Origin: Acholoe squamosa
Taxonomy: Eukaryota; Annelida; Polychaeta; Phyllodocida; Polynoidae
Reading direction: 5' to 3'
Assembly (NCBI GenBank): GCA_949317995.1
Contig: OX439049.1
Span: 64,717,247-64,781,246 of the forward strand
Length of the DNA stretch: 64,000 nt
The notes beneath the pieces are model-generated. The model did no database searches and was not told the DNA's origin. It saw nothing but the letters and a program-made list of their open reading frames with translations. Shown piece after piece: positions 1 to 11,787 of this stretch (its first letter is position 1; every line of letters starts with the position of its first letter). Made by a program: the position numbers and the translations under genes.

Positions 1-3000
1 GTATAAGGTGCACCCTGTGTATAAGGTGCACCAGTGTATAAGGTGTACCCTATGTATAAGGTGCACCCTGTGTATAAGGTGCACCCAGTGTATAAGGTGT
101 ACCCTATGTATAAGGTGCACCCTGTGTATAAGGTGCACCCAGTGTATAAGGTGTACCCTATGTATAAGGTGCACCCTGTGTATAAGGTGCACCCAGTGTA
201 TAAGGTGCACTCTGTATAAGGTGCACCCTGTGTATAAGGTGTACCCTATGTATAAGGTGCACCCTGTGTATAAGGTGCACCCAGTGTATAAGGTGCACTC
301 TGTGTATAAGGTGCAGCCTGTGTATAAGGTGTACCCTATGTATAAGGTGCACCCTGTGTATAAGGTGAACCTTGTGTATAAGGTGCACCCTGTGTATAAG
401 GTGCACCCTGTGTATAAGGTGCACCCTGTGTATAAGGTGCACCCTGTGTATAAGGTGAACCTTGTGTATAAGGTGCACCCTGTGTATAAGGTGCACCCAG
501 TGTATAAGGTGCACTGTGTATAAGGTGCAGCCTGTGTATAAGGTGCACCCAGTGTATAAGGTGCACTCTGTGTATAAGGTGCAGCCTGTGTATAAGGTGT
601 ACCCTGTGTATAAGGTGCACCCTGTGTATAAGGTGAACCTTGTGTATAAGGTGCACCCTGTGTATAAGGTGCACCCTGTGTATAAGGTGCACCCTGTGTA
701 TAAGGTGCACCCTGTGTATAAGCTGAACCTTGTGTATAAGGTGCACCCTGTGTATAAGGCGCACCCTGTGTATAAGGTGTACCCTGTGTATAAGGTGCAC
801 CCTGTGTATAAGGTGCACCCTGTGTAGAAGGTGCACCCTGTGTATAAGGCGCACCCTGTGTATAAGGCGCAACCTGTGTATAAGGTGCATCCTGTGTATA
901 AGGTGCAGCCTGTGTATAAGGTGCACCCTATGTATAAGGTACACCCTGTGTATAAGGTGCACCCTGTGTATAAGGTGCACCCTATGTATAAGGCACACCC
1001 TGTGTATAAGGTGCACCCTGTGTATAAGGTGCACCCTGTGTATAAGGCAAACCATGGTGCTTGTATAAGGCGCACCCTGTGTATAAGGTGCACCCTGTGT
1101 ATAAGGCGCACCTTGTGTATAAGGTGCATCCTGTGTATAAGGTGAACCTTGTGTATAAGGTGCACCTTGTGTATAAGGCACACCCTGTGTATAAGGCGCA
1201 ACCTGTGTATAAGGTGCATCCTGTGCATAAGGTGAACCTTGTGTATAATGAGCACCCTGTGTATAAGGTGCACCCTATGTATAAGGTGCACCCTTTGTAT
1301 AAGGTGCACCCTGTGTATAAGGCGCACCCTGTGTATAAGGTGCACCCTGTGTATAAGGCGCACCTCGTGTATAAGGTGCACCCTGTGTATAAGGTGCACC
1401 CTGTGTAGAAGGTGCACCCTTTGTATAAGGTGCACCCTGTGTATAAGGTGCACCCTGTGTATAAGGTGCACCCTGTGTATAAGGTGCACCCTGTGTATAA
1501 AGTATACCCTGTGTATAAGGTGCACCTTGTGTATAAGGTGCACTCTGTGTATAAGGTGCACCCTGTGTGTAAGGCACACCTTGTGTATAAGGTGCACTCT
1601 GTGTAAAGGTGCACCCTGTGTATAAGGTGCACCCTTTGTATAAGGTGCACTCTGTGTATAAGGTGCACCCTGTGTATAAGGTGCACCCTGTGTATAAGGC
1701 GCACCCTGTGTATAAGGTGCACTCTGTGTATAAGGTGCACACTGTGTATAAGGTGTACCCTGTGTATAAGGCGCACCCTGTGTATAAGGTGCACTCTGTG
1801 TATAAGGTGCACACTGTGTATAAGGTGCACACTGTGTATAAGGTGTACCCTGTGTATAAGGCGCACCCTGTGTATAAGGTGCACTCTGTGTATAAGGTGC
1901 ACACTGTGTATAAGGTGTACCCTGTGTATAAGGTGCACTCTGTGTATAAGGTGCAGCCTGTGTATAAGGTGCACCCTATGTATAAGGTGCAGCCTGTGTA
2001 TAAGGTGCACCCTGTGTATAAGGTGTACCCTGTGTATAAGGCGCACCCTGTGTATAAGGTGCACTCTGTGTATAAGGTGCACACTGTGTATAAGGTGCAC
2101 CTTGTGTATAAGGTGCACTCTGTGTATAAGGTGCACCCTGTGTATAAGGTGCACCCTTTGTATAAGGTACACCCTGTGTATAAGGCACACCCCGTGTATA
2201 AGGTGCACCCTGTGTATAAGGCGCACCCTGTGTATAAGGTGCACCTTGTGTATAAGGTGCAGCCCGTGTATAAGGCGCACCCTGTGTATAAGGTGCATCC
2301 TGTGTATAAGGTGCACCCTGTGTATAAGGTGCAGCCTGTGTATAAGGTGCACCCTGTGTGTAAGGTGCACCCTGTGTATAAGGTGCACCTTGTGTATAAG
2401 GTGCACTCTGTGTATAAGGCGCACCCTGTGTAGAAGGCGCACCCTGTGTATAAGGTGCACCCTGTGTATAAGGTGCACCCTGTGTATAAGGTGCACCCCT
2501 TGTACAAGGTGTACCCTGTGTACAAGGTGCACCCTGTGTAGAAGGTGCACCCTGTGTATAAGGTGCACCCTGTGTAGAAGGCGCACCCTGTGTAGAAGGC
2601 GCACCCTGTGTATAAGGTGCACCCTGTGTATAAGGCGCACCCTGTGTATAAGGTGCACCCTGTGTATAAGGTGTACCCTGTGTACAAGGTGTACCCTGTG
2701 TATAAGGTGTACCCTGTGTATAAGGTGCACCCTGTGTAGAAGGTGCACCTTGTGTATAAGGTGCACTCTGTGTATAAGGTGCACCCTGTGTATAAGGTAC
2801 ACCCTGTGTATAAGGTGCACCCTGTGTACAAGGTGTACCCTGTGTACAAGGTGTACCCTGTGTACAAGGTGTACCCTGTGTACAAGGTGTACCCTGTGTA
2901 CAAGGTGTACCCTGTGTACAAGGTGTACCCTGTGTATAAGGTGCACCTTGTGTATAAGGTGTACCGTTTGTATAAGGTGCACCCTGTGTGTAAGGCACAC

Positions 3001-3107
3001 CTTGTGTATAAGGTACACCCTGTGTATAAGGTGCACCCTGTGTACAAGGTGTACCCTGTGTACAAGGTGTACCCTGTGTATAAGGTGTACCGTTTGTATA
3101 AGGTGTA
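1..3107. repeat. 18-bp minisatellite array (about 172 copies)
   Basis: The stretch is an unbroken tandem array whose unit reads approximately GTGCACCCTGTGTATAAG. Variants carry GTAC, GAAC, GCGC or TACAAG substitutions. It is cut by the left edge, so the true length is unknown. Because 18 is divisible by three, several frames on both strands stay open for hundreds of codons as six-residue repeats (VHPVYK-like). I see no start context, splice sites or non-repetitive coding sequence, so I do not call a protein. From about 2660 to 3075 the TACAAG variant forms a locally homogenised block. Confidence 0.95.
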
Positions 3108-3119
3108 AGCTTTTTAGTG

Positions 3120-3301
3120 TCAACCTCATTTATGTATAAGTTTCCCAAAGGCAGGGTGCGGCATATAGGAGGGTTTTTGACACTACAGAATAATACTACC
3201 AATTTTTTAAGCCTAAAGAGCAGCTTATAGCTCTCTCCTCAAGTCAGGCTGCGGCTTATACGAGGGTGCGGCTTATAGTTATACAGGAGAATTCATGGTA
3301 C
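3120..3301. mobile_element. MITE-like fragment with GCGGCTTATA ends
   Basis: The segment contains repeated GTGCGGCTTATA-type motifs, the internal word TAGTGTCA or its equivalent, and ends in GAATTCATGGTA. This matches the right end of a family seen again near 20990, 29554, 31679, 31849, 32130 and 46140 (ends of the TACCGTAAATTCTC...CTTATA type). No coding sequence is present. It directly abuts the 18-bp array, whose complement (GTGCACCTTATAC) resembles the element's end motif. Superfamily is not assigned. Confidence 0.5.
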
Positions 3302-4087
3302 AGTTAGTTAGTTAGTGTTTTACGGCACGTCAGCTACTGGTGATGGCTATTTGTGCCTAAAGGTTTTATGGAAGAAAGTTTCTACTGTTTAAATTTGACT
3401 GTAGTATCCCAGGTTCTTGACATATGCAAGTATTGTATCCGGTCTGCAGGTATCAAATAACTCTTTCAGTGTTGTACATTGATGGTGTTGTGCCCTGATG
3501 GGGTGAAAATGTATGTGTAAGAAGGGGTGAAAGGGTTGTCTTTCTCATGTAGAAGGAAACAAGATAAATGTTAATGATCTATAAAACAGAGAGGGGAAGT
3601 AATGAATAAGATGGACCTCCTAAGTCCTGTTGAAGGTTTGTCCTGCTTTTGGTACTCTTTGGACCAGGCTGATCAGTACATAAGCCGGGGCGGAATTTGT
3701 TGACCCTCCAAGCCCCATTTGGAGGGGAATTCATGGTACATTTATATGGCAATACCAGGTACATGGTGGTACATGAGGCGTCTTTATCTGGGGCCTCTCT
3801 TTCCCTATGTTAAAATATATAAAAAATGATACAAAATCATAGCAGATACGGACAATACATACACAGACATACGGAGGTCACTTTTAGGATACCACCTGGT
3901 ACCCCCCCCCCCCCGTATATAACACAGACGTCCATATACATACATGTGTCCGTAAGATAAGGAAAAACAGGGCCCTGGTTATAGAGTTACACAAGTGTAA
4001 TGTAATTGTCTACTTTTGTACCTCTTGTTATCAGCCTTCTTATCTTTGTATTACACAATATCTCTCACATAACGGCTACCGTAAACC
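3302..4087. other. No gene seen; includes a poly-C tract
   Basis: I find no coding region, RNA gene or clear repeat boundary here. A run of about 14 C lies at 3901-3914. Short open frames are not supported by composition or similarity. Confidence 0.5.
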
Positions 4088-4116
4088 CACATGTGTACCA
4101 TGATACCTCGTGTTTC

Positions 4117-4234
4117 ATAAATTGTCTCGTACAAGCCGCACCCCCGACTTTGGAGGGACCTATACTATAAGCCTTATTTTGATTTGGACTATGGTATTAG
4201 CTGTGGCTTGTGCGAGAGAATTTACGGTATACGG
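4117..4234. mobile_element. Small MITE with CTCGTACAAGCCGCACC termini
   Basis: The left end reads ATAAATTGTCTCGTACAAGC. The right end is its near inverse (GGCTTGTGCGAGAGAATTTACGGT). The interior repeats TATAAGCC and TTTGGA words typical of the same non-autonomous family found elsewhere in the window. There is no coding content. Confidence 0.55.
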
Positions 4235-5702
4235 TGTGCCTTAAACACGAGGATATGCCGCTTGTGCGCCTTATAGAATGAGGAAATTTCAAGGTAAAAA
4301 CTTCTCAAAGCCTCCCCTGAATTCTAAAGTGTTTGTATGCTATTGGTGGAAGTCCCAGCTACCCATAGTTTTTTGAATTTCGAAAATCCATTGATTAGAA
4401 CCAAAGTTATTTCATTTTAGATTTTCTAGCAGATCCATAAAATCTGGGTGCAACTTAAACACGTGGTGCGCCTTATGTGTGGGGTATTAGGGTAGATCTT
4501 TAAAATAATGAAGGCGGGGCCAATTACAGGTCCAAAAAAATGAATTGGTTGTTTCAGGTCACCCAACTTTACCTAGCAAAATTGGGCCTAAAAAAGGAAA
4601 TTGTTATGTTAAGGTAAAGGGGTCAAAATAAATTAGGGTAGGTAGGTAGGGAATTTTGTTTTGGAGAATTTTTTATAGTCTGGTTTTAAATTTTCGCGCC
4701 TACGCGACGCAAATTTGATGTGCGAGATTGTGAAAAAAACTTTTATAAGTGCCAAAATATCAGATTTCCCCCCGAAATGCCCCAAAAAAAGTTAGGGTTG
4801 AGCTAAAAAATTAGGGTTGGTAGCATTACCTGAACAACAATTTTTTAGGCCTTGGGCCAACCCTAGATCTTTTTTCTTCATTTGCCTTATAATCTGCACA
4901 TCGCGTATTATAGTTCATTCCCACACCTAGTGCCCCCTTCCAACTGGATCCCCCCTCCCTCTCTTTGGTGCTGCCACCTGCGGCAGCGCCTCACAACTTT
5001 TACATATACTACACTACCTGCTTCAGTTTGTCATGGGCTTCTAACACATTCACATCTCTCCCCTCAAAAAGGAGCCACGGCATACACCACACGCCGCTCT
5101 GACACCTCCCCCTGTGGAGTGGGGACCTTCATGTGAGGGCATGGAGGAGCAGAATAACTTCATTGGGAGTCCACAAGGATCTCCTTCCATACTAACAGCG
5201 GGCATACCAGATTCTTAAAAGGCGACAAGCTTGGGGTTTCTTGTGTCTTGGGGTGAGCATGTGGGCAACTGGTGTCCATATGTGTGGGTGCAAAACGGGG
5301 GGGGGGGGGGCGTTGGGATGGCCGTCCAGAAAGGATTTGGCGCTTCACCCACTACATGTATTTTGACCAACAGGTTGGTGCCCGGACGGACGCACATTCT
5401 GACACACATTCAGACGATGGTTATGACATTTCTGATAAAGAGACAGTGTATTCACTTGAAGCCACAGTGAGTGGCATTGCAACACAGATGTTTAAACTGG
5501 TCCAGCATTTTCGTGATGGCGCCTTCCCGGCAAATTGTGCGCGCCAAAACACCAGCACGCCATTACAAGATGGCGGCTCACAGGACCGCCATGAGGGCGG
5601 CCATTTGCACAATGACAATGTACAACAACATAGCGGCCAATATGAAGAAGCTTCAATAGATAGGAGGTGAAACTCACAGCTTTACCTATGGACACAGTGT
5701 AA
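4235..5702. other. Unassigned sequence, no gene supported
   Basis: The first part (to about 4870) is AT-rich with scattered TTAGGGT words and GCGCCTTATGTGTGG motifs, suggesting decayed transposon ends. The part from 5150 to 5690 has several overlapping short open frames on both strands and a G12 run near 5298. None shows a recognisable domain, splice pattern or homologue. Confidence 0.4.
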
Positions 5703-6590
5703 CAGTCCCCCCCTCTACCCCCCCTTAAAAGTAGGCTCCCTTTTGTTTCAGTATTGAGTCCTATGTAGGATAAGGGGGTTTATAGAGATGTCAGGAATCG
5801 TTATCAGAGTGATATCAAATGGAATCAAGGGGCCACCTATACCAAAAAATCCTGCTGAATCCAAGATTTGTGATCTTGATTCTCAAATTTGACCAAAAGT
5901 ACCTAAAAAGGAGGTTTGATGATGAGAATATTTTAAAAATGTACAAAAGTTATATTGAAAATGATAGGAACTTTTTATAGATGCAACATGCTAATTAAAG
6001 TCAATACCTCAATCTACATATCCCAATGTCTGCCTGATAAGTACTCTACCTGTGTATGGCTCTGCCTCTCCCACATACTGCCTATCCCTTAGTCTACCTA
6101 TCACTCATACTACCTATCCCTTGAGACATCTAGAGTTTAATTAGGTTTTCCCTCAAATGGCTTAAAGGATTAAAGGTTACCCCTCACCTTTGTACCTAAT
6201 TTTCTCTGTACATTCTTACCATTATTTTACCTATCCTCAATATGCCTATAGGCAAACATTGGGATATGTAGATTGAGGTACTGACTTTGATTAGCATGTT
6301 GCATCTATAAAAAGTTCCAATCATTTTCAATATAACGTTTTTACAGTTTTAGAATATTCTCATCATCACACCTCCTTTTTAGGTACTTTTGGCCAAATTC
6401 TGAGAATCAAGACCACAAATTTTGGATTCAGCAGGATTTTTTGGTGTAGGTGGCCCCTTGTTTCCATTTGATATCACTCTGATAAAGATTCCTGACATCT
6501 CCATAAACCACCTTATCTTACATAGGACTCAGTACTGAACATAAAAGGTAGCCTACTTTTAAGGGGGGGGGGGAGGTAGAGGGGGGTGGC
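5703..6590. mobile_element. Fold-back element with ~0.33-kb inverted arms
   Basis: The left arm (about 5703-6030) and right arm (about 6255-6590) are inverted copies of each other with modest divergence. Examples are TCCTATGTAGGATAAGG near 5760 against its complement near 6520, and CTACATATCCCAATGT at 6014-6029 against ACATTGGGATATGTAG at 6256-6271. A ~225-bp spacer separates them. The outer ends are C-rich or G-rich runs. No transposase frame is visible and I could not identify target duplications, so it is a non-autonomous inverted-repeat element of unknown superfamily. Confidence 0.75.
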
Positions 6591-7343
6591 TTGCACTATA
6601 GGACTCTATGGAGTAACACATCCTGGGGAACCTATACTATTCTTGCCAATATTGGGGCGCCCATGCTGGACACCCGGAGTTTGTACCAAGGCAGCATCAC
6701 CCTAGGCCTACACCACAGACTGCCCCTGCCGATAGAAGTCAGCAAGCCTCACAGAGAAAAGTTCAACGTCCCAAGGACTGATGGTAAAAATGATAAAAAA
6801 CGTTGCTATACCATGTTCACTCTACTCAACAGCTACCGCGAATGAACCAATTCCAAAAGTTGGCTGGTTTTATAGTAGACCCCCTCTTTGCCATGGCGAC
6901 GTGATGTCATCAGGTGACATGGATACCTGGTAACATGGATACCTCTTGCTGTCAACAGATTTGATTTGTTGACATGGGAGAGGTGGGAAATAGGCCCATT
7001 GTGGGTGCTATTAATGAGGGAAGCGGTTTCATCATGTGAATCCTCAGGCTGTATATGAGTTTAAAATAAAAAAAAAAAAAAAAAAAAGGACTGATGGTAA
7101 GGATGACCAGATATCTGAGTTGCTTTCGGCTAGTGTATTTCGCAAACCGTACGTAAACTGGAAATGCAATCATCACTGCCGATCTTAGAGTACCTCCTAT
7201 GTTATGTGAGAATGGTTAGGGATCAAAAGGCCGAATTGCAACAAGAGTGGCCTGAATATCTAAAGCATTTAGAGGATGTGTTAGAGGAATCACTGGTTGA
7301 CGGTGACATAGTTCGTCTGTGGTCACAAGATATGTTAGACTGA

Positions 7344-7871
7344 ATGGACAATGAGGATATTGGGTGGGAACAGTACGTCGTAAGGTTCCAAAATGAGCGG
7401 TTGAGGGCCGCCATCAGGGGACGTACGGCACCCCCATCCCAACACAGTAACAACAACAACAGTAATTCTGACCACAAACATCAGACAACTTGCAATGATT
7501 TCAATTCACACAAAGGTTGCACATCAGCAAAACACTACAACAACAGTACCACGAGATTCCTACACTTCTACTCGCACTGTTACATTGCAGCAGGGGTGTG
7601 GAGAAAATACTCGCATCACAATGCCACTACATCATGTACATGTAGGAACAGGGGACCTCAGGGCCCATCACAGTATAACAACCAAGACCATCAGTTCCAA
7701 GGGTCAAAACACCAACAACAGTTTCCACATCCTATACCACAGCACATGGTGTTCCCACCGCCTGCTCAGTGGGGACCTCCACAAAACAACAGCGCTGTAA
7801 ACTACCAGTCAATGGCCTCCACCCTTAGACTGTTAGCCCCTGCCTCCTACCCGACAAAAAACACAAAGTGA
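7344..7871 (+). CDS. Doubtful hypothetical ORF, 175 codons, low-complexity
   Basis: This open frame is rich in Asn, Gln, His, Ser and Pro, with a run of Asn around residue 36. It follows an in-frame stop at about 7341; the sequence before the stop (7205-7340) is also open and acidic. The composition resembles the tail of a retroelement gag or a disordered protein, but I recognise no zinc knuckle or domain. It may simply be a chance frame or a decayed transposon coding region. No splice sites or neighbouring gene support it. Confidence 0.15.
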   Translation: MDNEDIGWEQYVVRFQNERLRAAIRGRTAPPSQHSNNNNSNSDHKHQTTCNDFNSHKGCTSAKHYNNSTTRFLHFYSHCYIAAGVWRKYSHHNATTSCTCRNRGPQGPSQYNNQDHQFQGSKHQQQFPHPIPQHMVFPPPAQWGPPQNNSAVNYQSMASTLRLLAPASYPTKNTK

Positions 7872-8033
7872 GTGCGCGATGTCCAGCGGGCGACATAGTG
7901 GTGCTCTATGACGTGCAGGAGGCTAGTAGTGATGTAGGTTGTAGTGTAGTGCCCCCAGCACAGTGTACAGTGCCCCGCCCTTCTGATAGTATTAACCTCA
8001 CTAGTTTCTATGAAAGGCCGGTGCCACATCCCA

Positions 8034-8275
8034 GTTGCCATTTGTTATTTGTCATTTGCCAATTGCCAATTGATACTTACGTCTTTCCAGTTGCCGATTG
8101 TTATTTAAAGTTATTGTCATTTGCCAGTTGCCATTTGCCAATTGCCACTTACGTCTGGCCACTTGCCAATTGTTATTTTCATTTGCCAGTTGCCACTTAT
8201 GTCTTGCCATTTGCCAATTGTTATTCTCATTTGCCATTTGCCAATTGTCACTTGCCAATTGCCATTTGCCAATTA
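8034..8275. repeat. Tandem repeat of CATTTGCCAATTG units
   Basis: Irregular copies of CATTTGCCA, ATTGCCA and ACTTGCCA follow one another for about 240 bp, with interspersed TTATT and TTACGTCT spacers. An echo in inverse orientation (AACAATTGGCAAGTGGCAAATG) sits at about 8569-8590, so this may be the inner part of an inverted-repeat element. Short open frames here are artefacts of the repeat. Confidence 0.75.
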
Positions 8276-8585
8276 ATAACCATTCATCAATTGTGGGTTA
8301 ACAACTGGCAAAGTGTACGCATAGTCAGCCAGTCGGTGCCACCTTACGATACCGAGATAAGGACGTAATGACTATTCCAGTTTACTCCTGACTATTAAAG
8401 ACACAATTAAAGGGGGGGCTAGCACGGACTTTAACAATATGGGTACTTGGCGAAAGATCATTGATAGATTCGCGGAAACCAGCGGAAAAGTTGTGACGAT
8501 CTGATTGGTCGAGGGGTGGTCACATGATTTTTTAATGCGGGTGTGCATAAGTGTTCTTGTCGCCCTTTAACAATTGGCAAGTGGC

Positions 8586-8714
8586 AAATGACATCACGCT
8601 AACAATTATTAACGATTATTTAAAATTATTAATATCTTTTAACAATTACTAATAATTATTTACAATTATTAATATTTTTTAACAATTATTAATAATTATT
8701 AACAATTATTTAAG
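8586..8714. repeat. AT-rich AACAATTATTAAT repeats
   Basis: Several imperfect copies of an AACAATTATTAAT-like unit, about 14-40 bp apart, make this an A/T-only stretch. No gene is present. It lies just left of the Gypsy insertion. Confidence 0.7.
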
Positions 8715-8812
8715 TTGACGCATCACTTACTGGTATCGGTGCTGCTGATCGTCATGTGGCATACCGTAAAGAGATCCTTCCACCCCCCTGGATATGAACA
8801 TAATATTATAAT

Positions 8813-9101
8813 TAAATGAGTATCTTCCTGTTTATTCCAAAGGGTGAATCTTTTTCCAACACATTGACATAGATCATCTCGACGACAAGCACATAAGTGA
8901 ACAGATATATACATAATACATGAATAGGAAAACCAAGAACACAGAAAGAAGATATGCTGGTTGCATGTACAATTTTCCATGAACTAAAATAATGTCCAGT
9001 TCTTTGAATATCACTCTCCTCCCCCCAGTTGATATGACCAGGAGGGGTGTGGAAAAGGATGACTGGTACCTGCGACACATGTATACAAGAATGGTTAGTT
9101 A
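8813..9101 (-). repeat. 3' LTR of the Gypsy element (289 bp)
   Basis: It starts with TAAATGAGTATCTTCCTG on the + strand and ends GAATGGTTAGTTA. Both ends recur in the other LTR at 16962-17041. It is directly followed on the + strand by TCTCCCCCCTGGG (9102-9114), which on the element's own strand is the polypurine tract immediately upstream of the 3' LTR. Confidence 0.85.
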
Positions 9102-9178
9102 TCTCCCCCCTGGGAAGCAAGTTTTTGAGGGTACGATAAAAATTTAATGCAGGCAAAAAAAATGTCAGTGTTGCATAT

Positions 9179-9895
9179 TTAAGCAGTCTCTTCACAATCC
9201 TGCGTACGTCCACGGCGCCCTCGCTGAGTGGCAGGTAGGAGCTCCCTGGCACCAGCCCTGTTATGAGGCTGTAGGCGAGAGAGGGCTCTTGGCAAGGTGG
9301 GACGCCCTGCAGTTGTTGGTGGAGCGCTGTCATCAGCTGAGGGTTCCTGACCCAAGGACTCTGGGGCCTGTGCAGAGCTAGGAGCAGGCAGTGGCACTGG
9401 ATCCATGGATGGCTGATCCATCCCTGGCTCGTCCCCAGACATAGACACAGGCGGTGTTGGATCTAATGAAGCAGTACTAGGGGGTTCCAAAGCCGAGTCA
9501 GTGGGCATGGTTGGTGCAGACATCGTTGGGCCGTGAGCTAACAAGGGACGTGACGTGGTGGGTGTGTGAAACGGGGTGAACTTGTGAAGATGCTGACGGT
9601 TGAGTAGGGTCACCCGCCCTGAGCCATCCACGCTGACAGCATACTGATGGAACCGGCGAACCTCAATCACTACACCAGTATGCTCCCAGCGTTTGGGATG
9701 GTTACCCAGCAAGTTCTGTATATAAACATGATCACCCACTTTGAGCTCAGGCAGCTGTCTGGTATGGGCACTCCAATTCTCACATTCTCGGGAGTGGCAC
9801 TGTGCAAGGGCCTTCTCACGGTGAGACATCAGCTCTGTCCATGTCTCATGAGGGGTATACCGGCCCATCAGGAGAGGAATGGCATCACATATGGG
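9179..9895 (-). pseudogene. Gypsy integrase C-terminal region, remnant
   Basis: The minus-strand frame from about 9895 gives GRYTPHETW, then a Lys/Arg-rich stretch and a segment (LKVGDHVYIQN...KRWEHTGVVIEV) typical of the C-terminal chromatin/DNA-binding part of Gypsy integrases. A Pro/Ser/Thr-rich tail follows. It is separated from the integrase core by one in-frame TGA at about 9896-9898. It is part of a dead element. Confidence 0.8.
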
Positions 9896-10300
9896 TCAAC
9901 CAAATAGAATCAGTGCTGGCGAGGCCTTTGTCTCGGGGTCAACAGAGTTCCTGTATATCAACATAGCACGCTGGAATTTATCAACATCTAGAGATCCGGT
10001 AGGCCCTGTGTTATCCATCAGCATATGTTTGACTGTTTTCACTGCTAGCTCACCCCGACAGTTAGCATGTGGGTTGGCAACTGATGTGAGGCGGTATCTG
10101 ATGCCCCATTCTTGAAGGAAGGCCTGTGTCTTCCCAGACTTAAACTGAGGGCCCCCATCTGAGGTCAGCTCTTCAGCTATGCCAAATGTGACAAATTGTA
10201 CAAAATGTCTCACAGAGTCATCTGACCAGACCATCTGCACCAGACTCTGACTTGAACACCATGGGCCAGTTAGAGTAACTGTCCACAACCACAACATAGT
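9896..10300 (-). pseudogene. Gypsy integrase catalytic core, remnant
   Basis: The minus-strand frame contains ELTSDGGPQF (second catalytic Asp) and, about 35 residues on, NCRGELAVKTVK (catalytic Glu), as in DDE integrases. The first catalytic Asp (CADYF) lies in a different frame at about 10318-10330, so a frameshift splits the core. Confidence 0.88.
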
Positions 10301-11291
10301 CTGTTCCTTTGAAAGTAAAGTAGTCAGCACACAGCATCTGGAATTTGTATACCAGGCGAGGGATCTCTGCTGGCAGTTGAATTGGGTTGGACTTGGCTAT
10401 ACGGTGGCAATGAGAGCACTGATCTCTGATTCTTGCAATGTCCAGAATGATATCTGGCCAATAGACAGAGTCCACAGCCCGTGCTCGCATGGCACTGACA
10501 CCCTGGTGGGCAGCATGAAGGGCATTTAAGATGGTTGGGCGGAGTGTGGGTGGAATGATAATACGTTGACCCATGAGAACCACACCATCTACCACACACA
10601 TGTGGTCAACATAGCGGTGGAATGGGCGTAAGTCATACGGAAGGTCACGTGAGTCCGAGGGAAACCCGTTTTCTAGTTGGCTGATAAGTTCCACAAAAGT
10701 AGGGTCAGATAATGTGGCCTGACGTACCATATCCCATGTGACCACAGGGTGGATGGCCTTTAGGGCAGATGTGGCAGCAGCCACGATAGACACATCATCA
10801 GCGGGCGATGTGTCCGTGCCCTCAGAGCACAGGCTGAGTAGTGTCTCATGGTGGGACTTTGGTGAGATGTGGACAATAACATCGGATTCAGGTGGTTCAC
10901 CGGGTATGTAGAGGCGATCAGGCTGGCCGACAGGATGTGTGGAGGCAGCATTGGGCCCCTGATTCTTTTTGCCAGGCACATGAACTACCGTAAACCTGTA
11001 GGCCAGGGTTTTCTCCTTTAGATTCAGAAGCTGCCGATTACTGATGTCTGTGAGGGATCTGTCATTGAGTATTTGTAGTAGTGGCTTGTGGTCTGTGGCA
11101 ACAAGTAGATCCTCACAGCCTAGGACATAATAGCATGTCTGATGGAGTGCATATGCCACTGCCAAAGCCTCCCCCTCAATAGGGGCATACCTGCTCTCGG
11201 CTCGGTGCGTGAACTGACTACCGACAAGACACAACTTCCAGCCATGATGGCAGCATGCAGGGGTGCGGGTGAGGCATTGGCAATACTTCTG
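10218..11291 (-). pseudogene. Gypsy RNase H and integrase N-terminus, remnant
   Basis: This is a 358-codon minus-strand frame. The first ~110 residues carry RNase H motifs (SRYAPIEGEALAVAYAL, VATDHKPLL), followed by the tether sequence HVPGKKN. Then comes an integrase zinc-binding region (HAAHQG ... YWPDI ... CSHCHR) and the first catalytic Asp (CADYFTF). The frame is lost just before the second catalytic Asp. A one-base shift near 11292 separates it from the preceding reverse transcriptase frame. Confidence 0.9.
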
Positions 11292-11293
11292 CA

Positions 11294-11787
11294 TTAAAAA
11301 TATCCAATGCCATCAACTGACCAGTCTGTGGCCAGGCATGTGATGCGGGAGGGGTCAAAGAGGCGAACATCCTCTTTCATCTCTGCGATTATAATGTCTT
11401 TGGACTGCTGGAATAGCTGGTCCAATTCTCTTGTCCACTGGAACTTAGTGGAGTGGATCTGGTGGGTCATGGCAAATACATAGGCTCCTTGGTTGATCAA
11501 ACCAAACCATGCTGGTGCTCCAGTGATGTCAGCTAGGGCGGGGAAGTTCCTGATGGCATCCAGGAACTTGGCGCTGGGACATATATTGGTCAAAGTGATT
11601 GTGAGGCCCGCAAAGTCAACAGTTTCTTGGGCAAACTGGAATTTCTTAGGGTTCAGGGTGATGCCATTGCGAGCACAGAGATCCAACCATTCGCAGGCCT
11701 GGAAAAAAGCTGCTTCAATGGATTCCGCACACATGCATGTGTCATCCACACATTTTACCTTGTTCGGGAAGTCAGTGATGATGGTAT
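11294..11787 (-). pseudogene. Gypsy reverse transcriptase, C-terminal half
   Basis: Read on the minus strand from the nested insertion outward, this gives ITDFPNKVKCVDDT, in which VDD corresponds to the x-x-D-D catalytic box. NGITLNPKKFQF, the primer-grip/connection region and the start of RNase H (CLATDWSVDGIGYF) follow. It joins in frame to the N-terminal half at 14814 if the nested element is removed. Confidence 0.9.

Noticed and set aside
1..3202. Very long open frames on both strands (up to 715 codons) reading as six-residue repeats
   Set aside because: Unit length 18 bp is divisible by three, so any stop-free unit stays open in several frames at once, including both strands. No unique coding sequence, start context or splice signals.
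3579..3764. Short minus ORF of 61 codons near a TCATGGTACA motif
   Set aside because: No domain, no codon bias, no conserved neighbours; consistent with chance.
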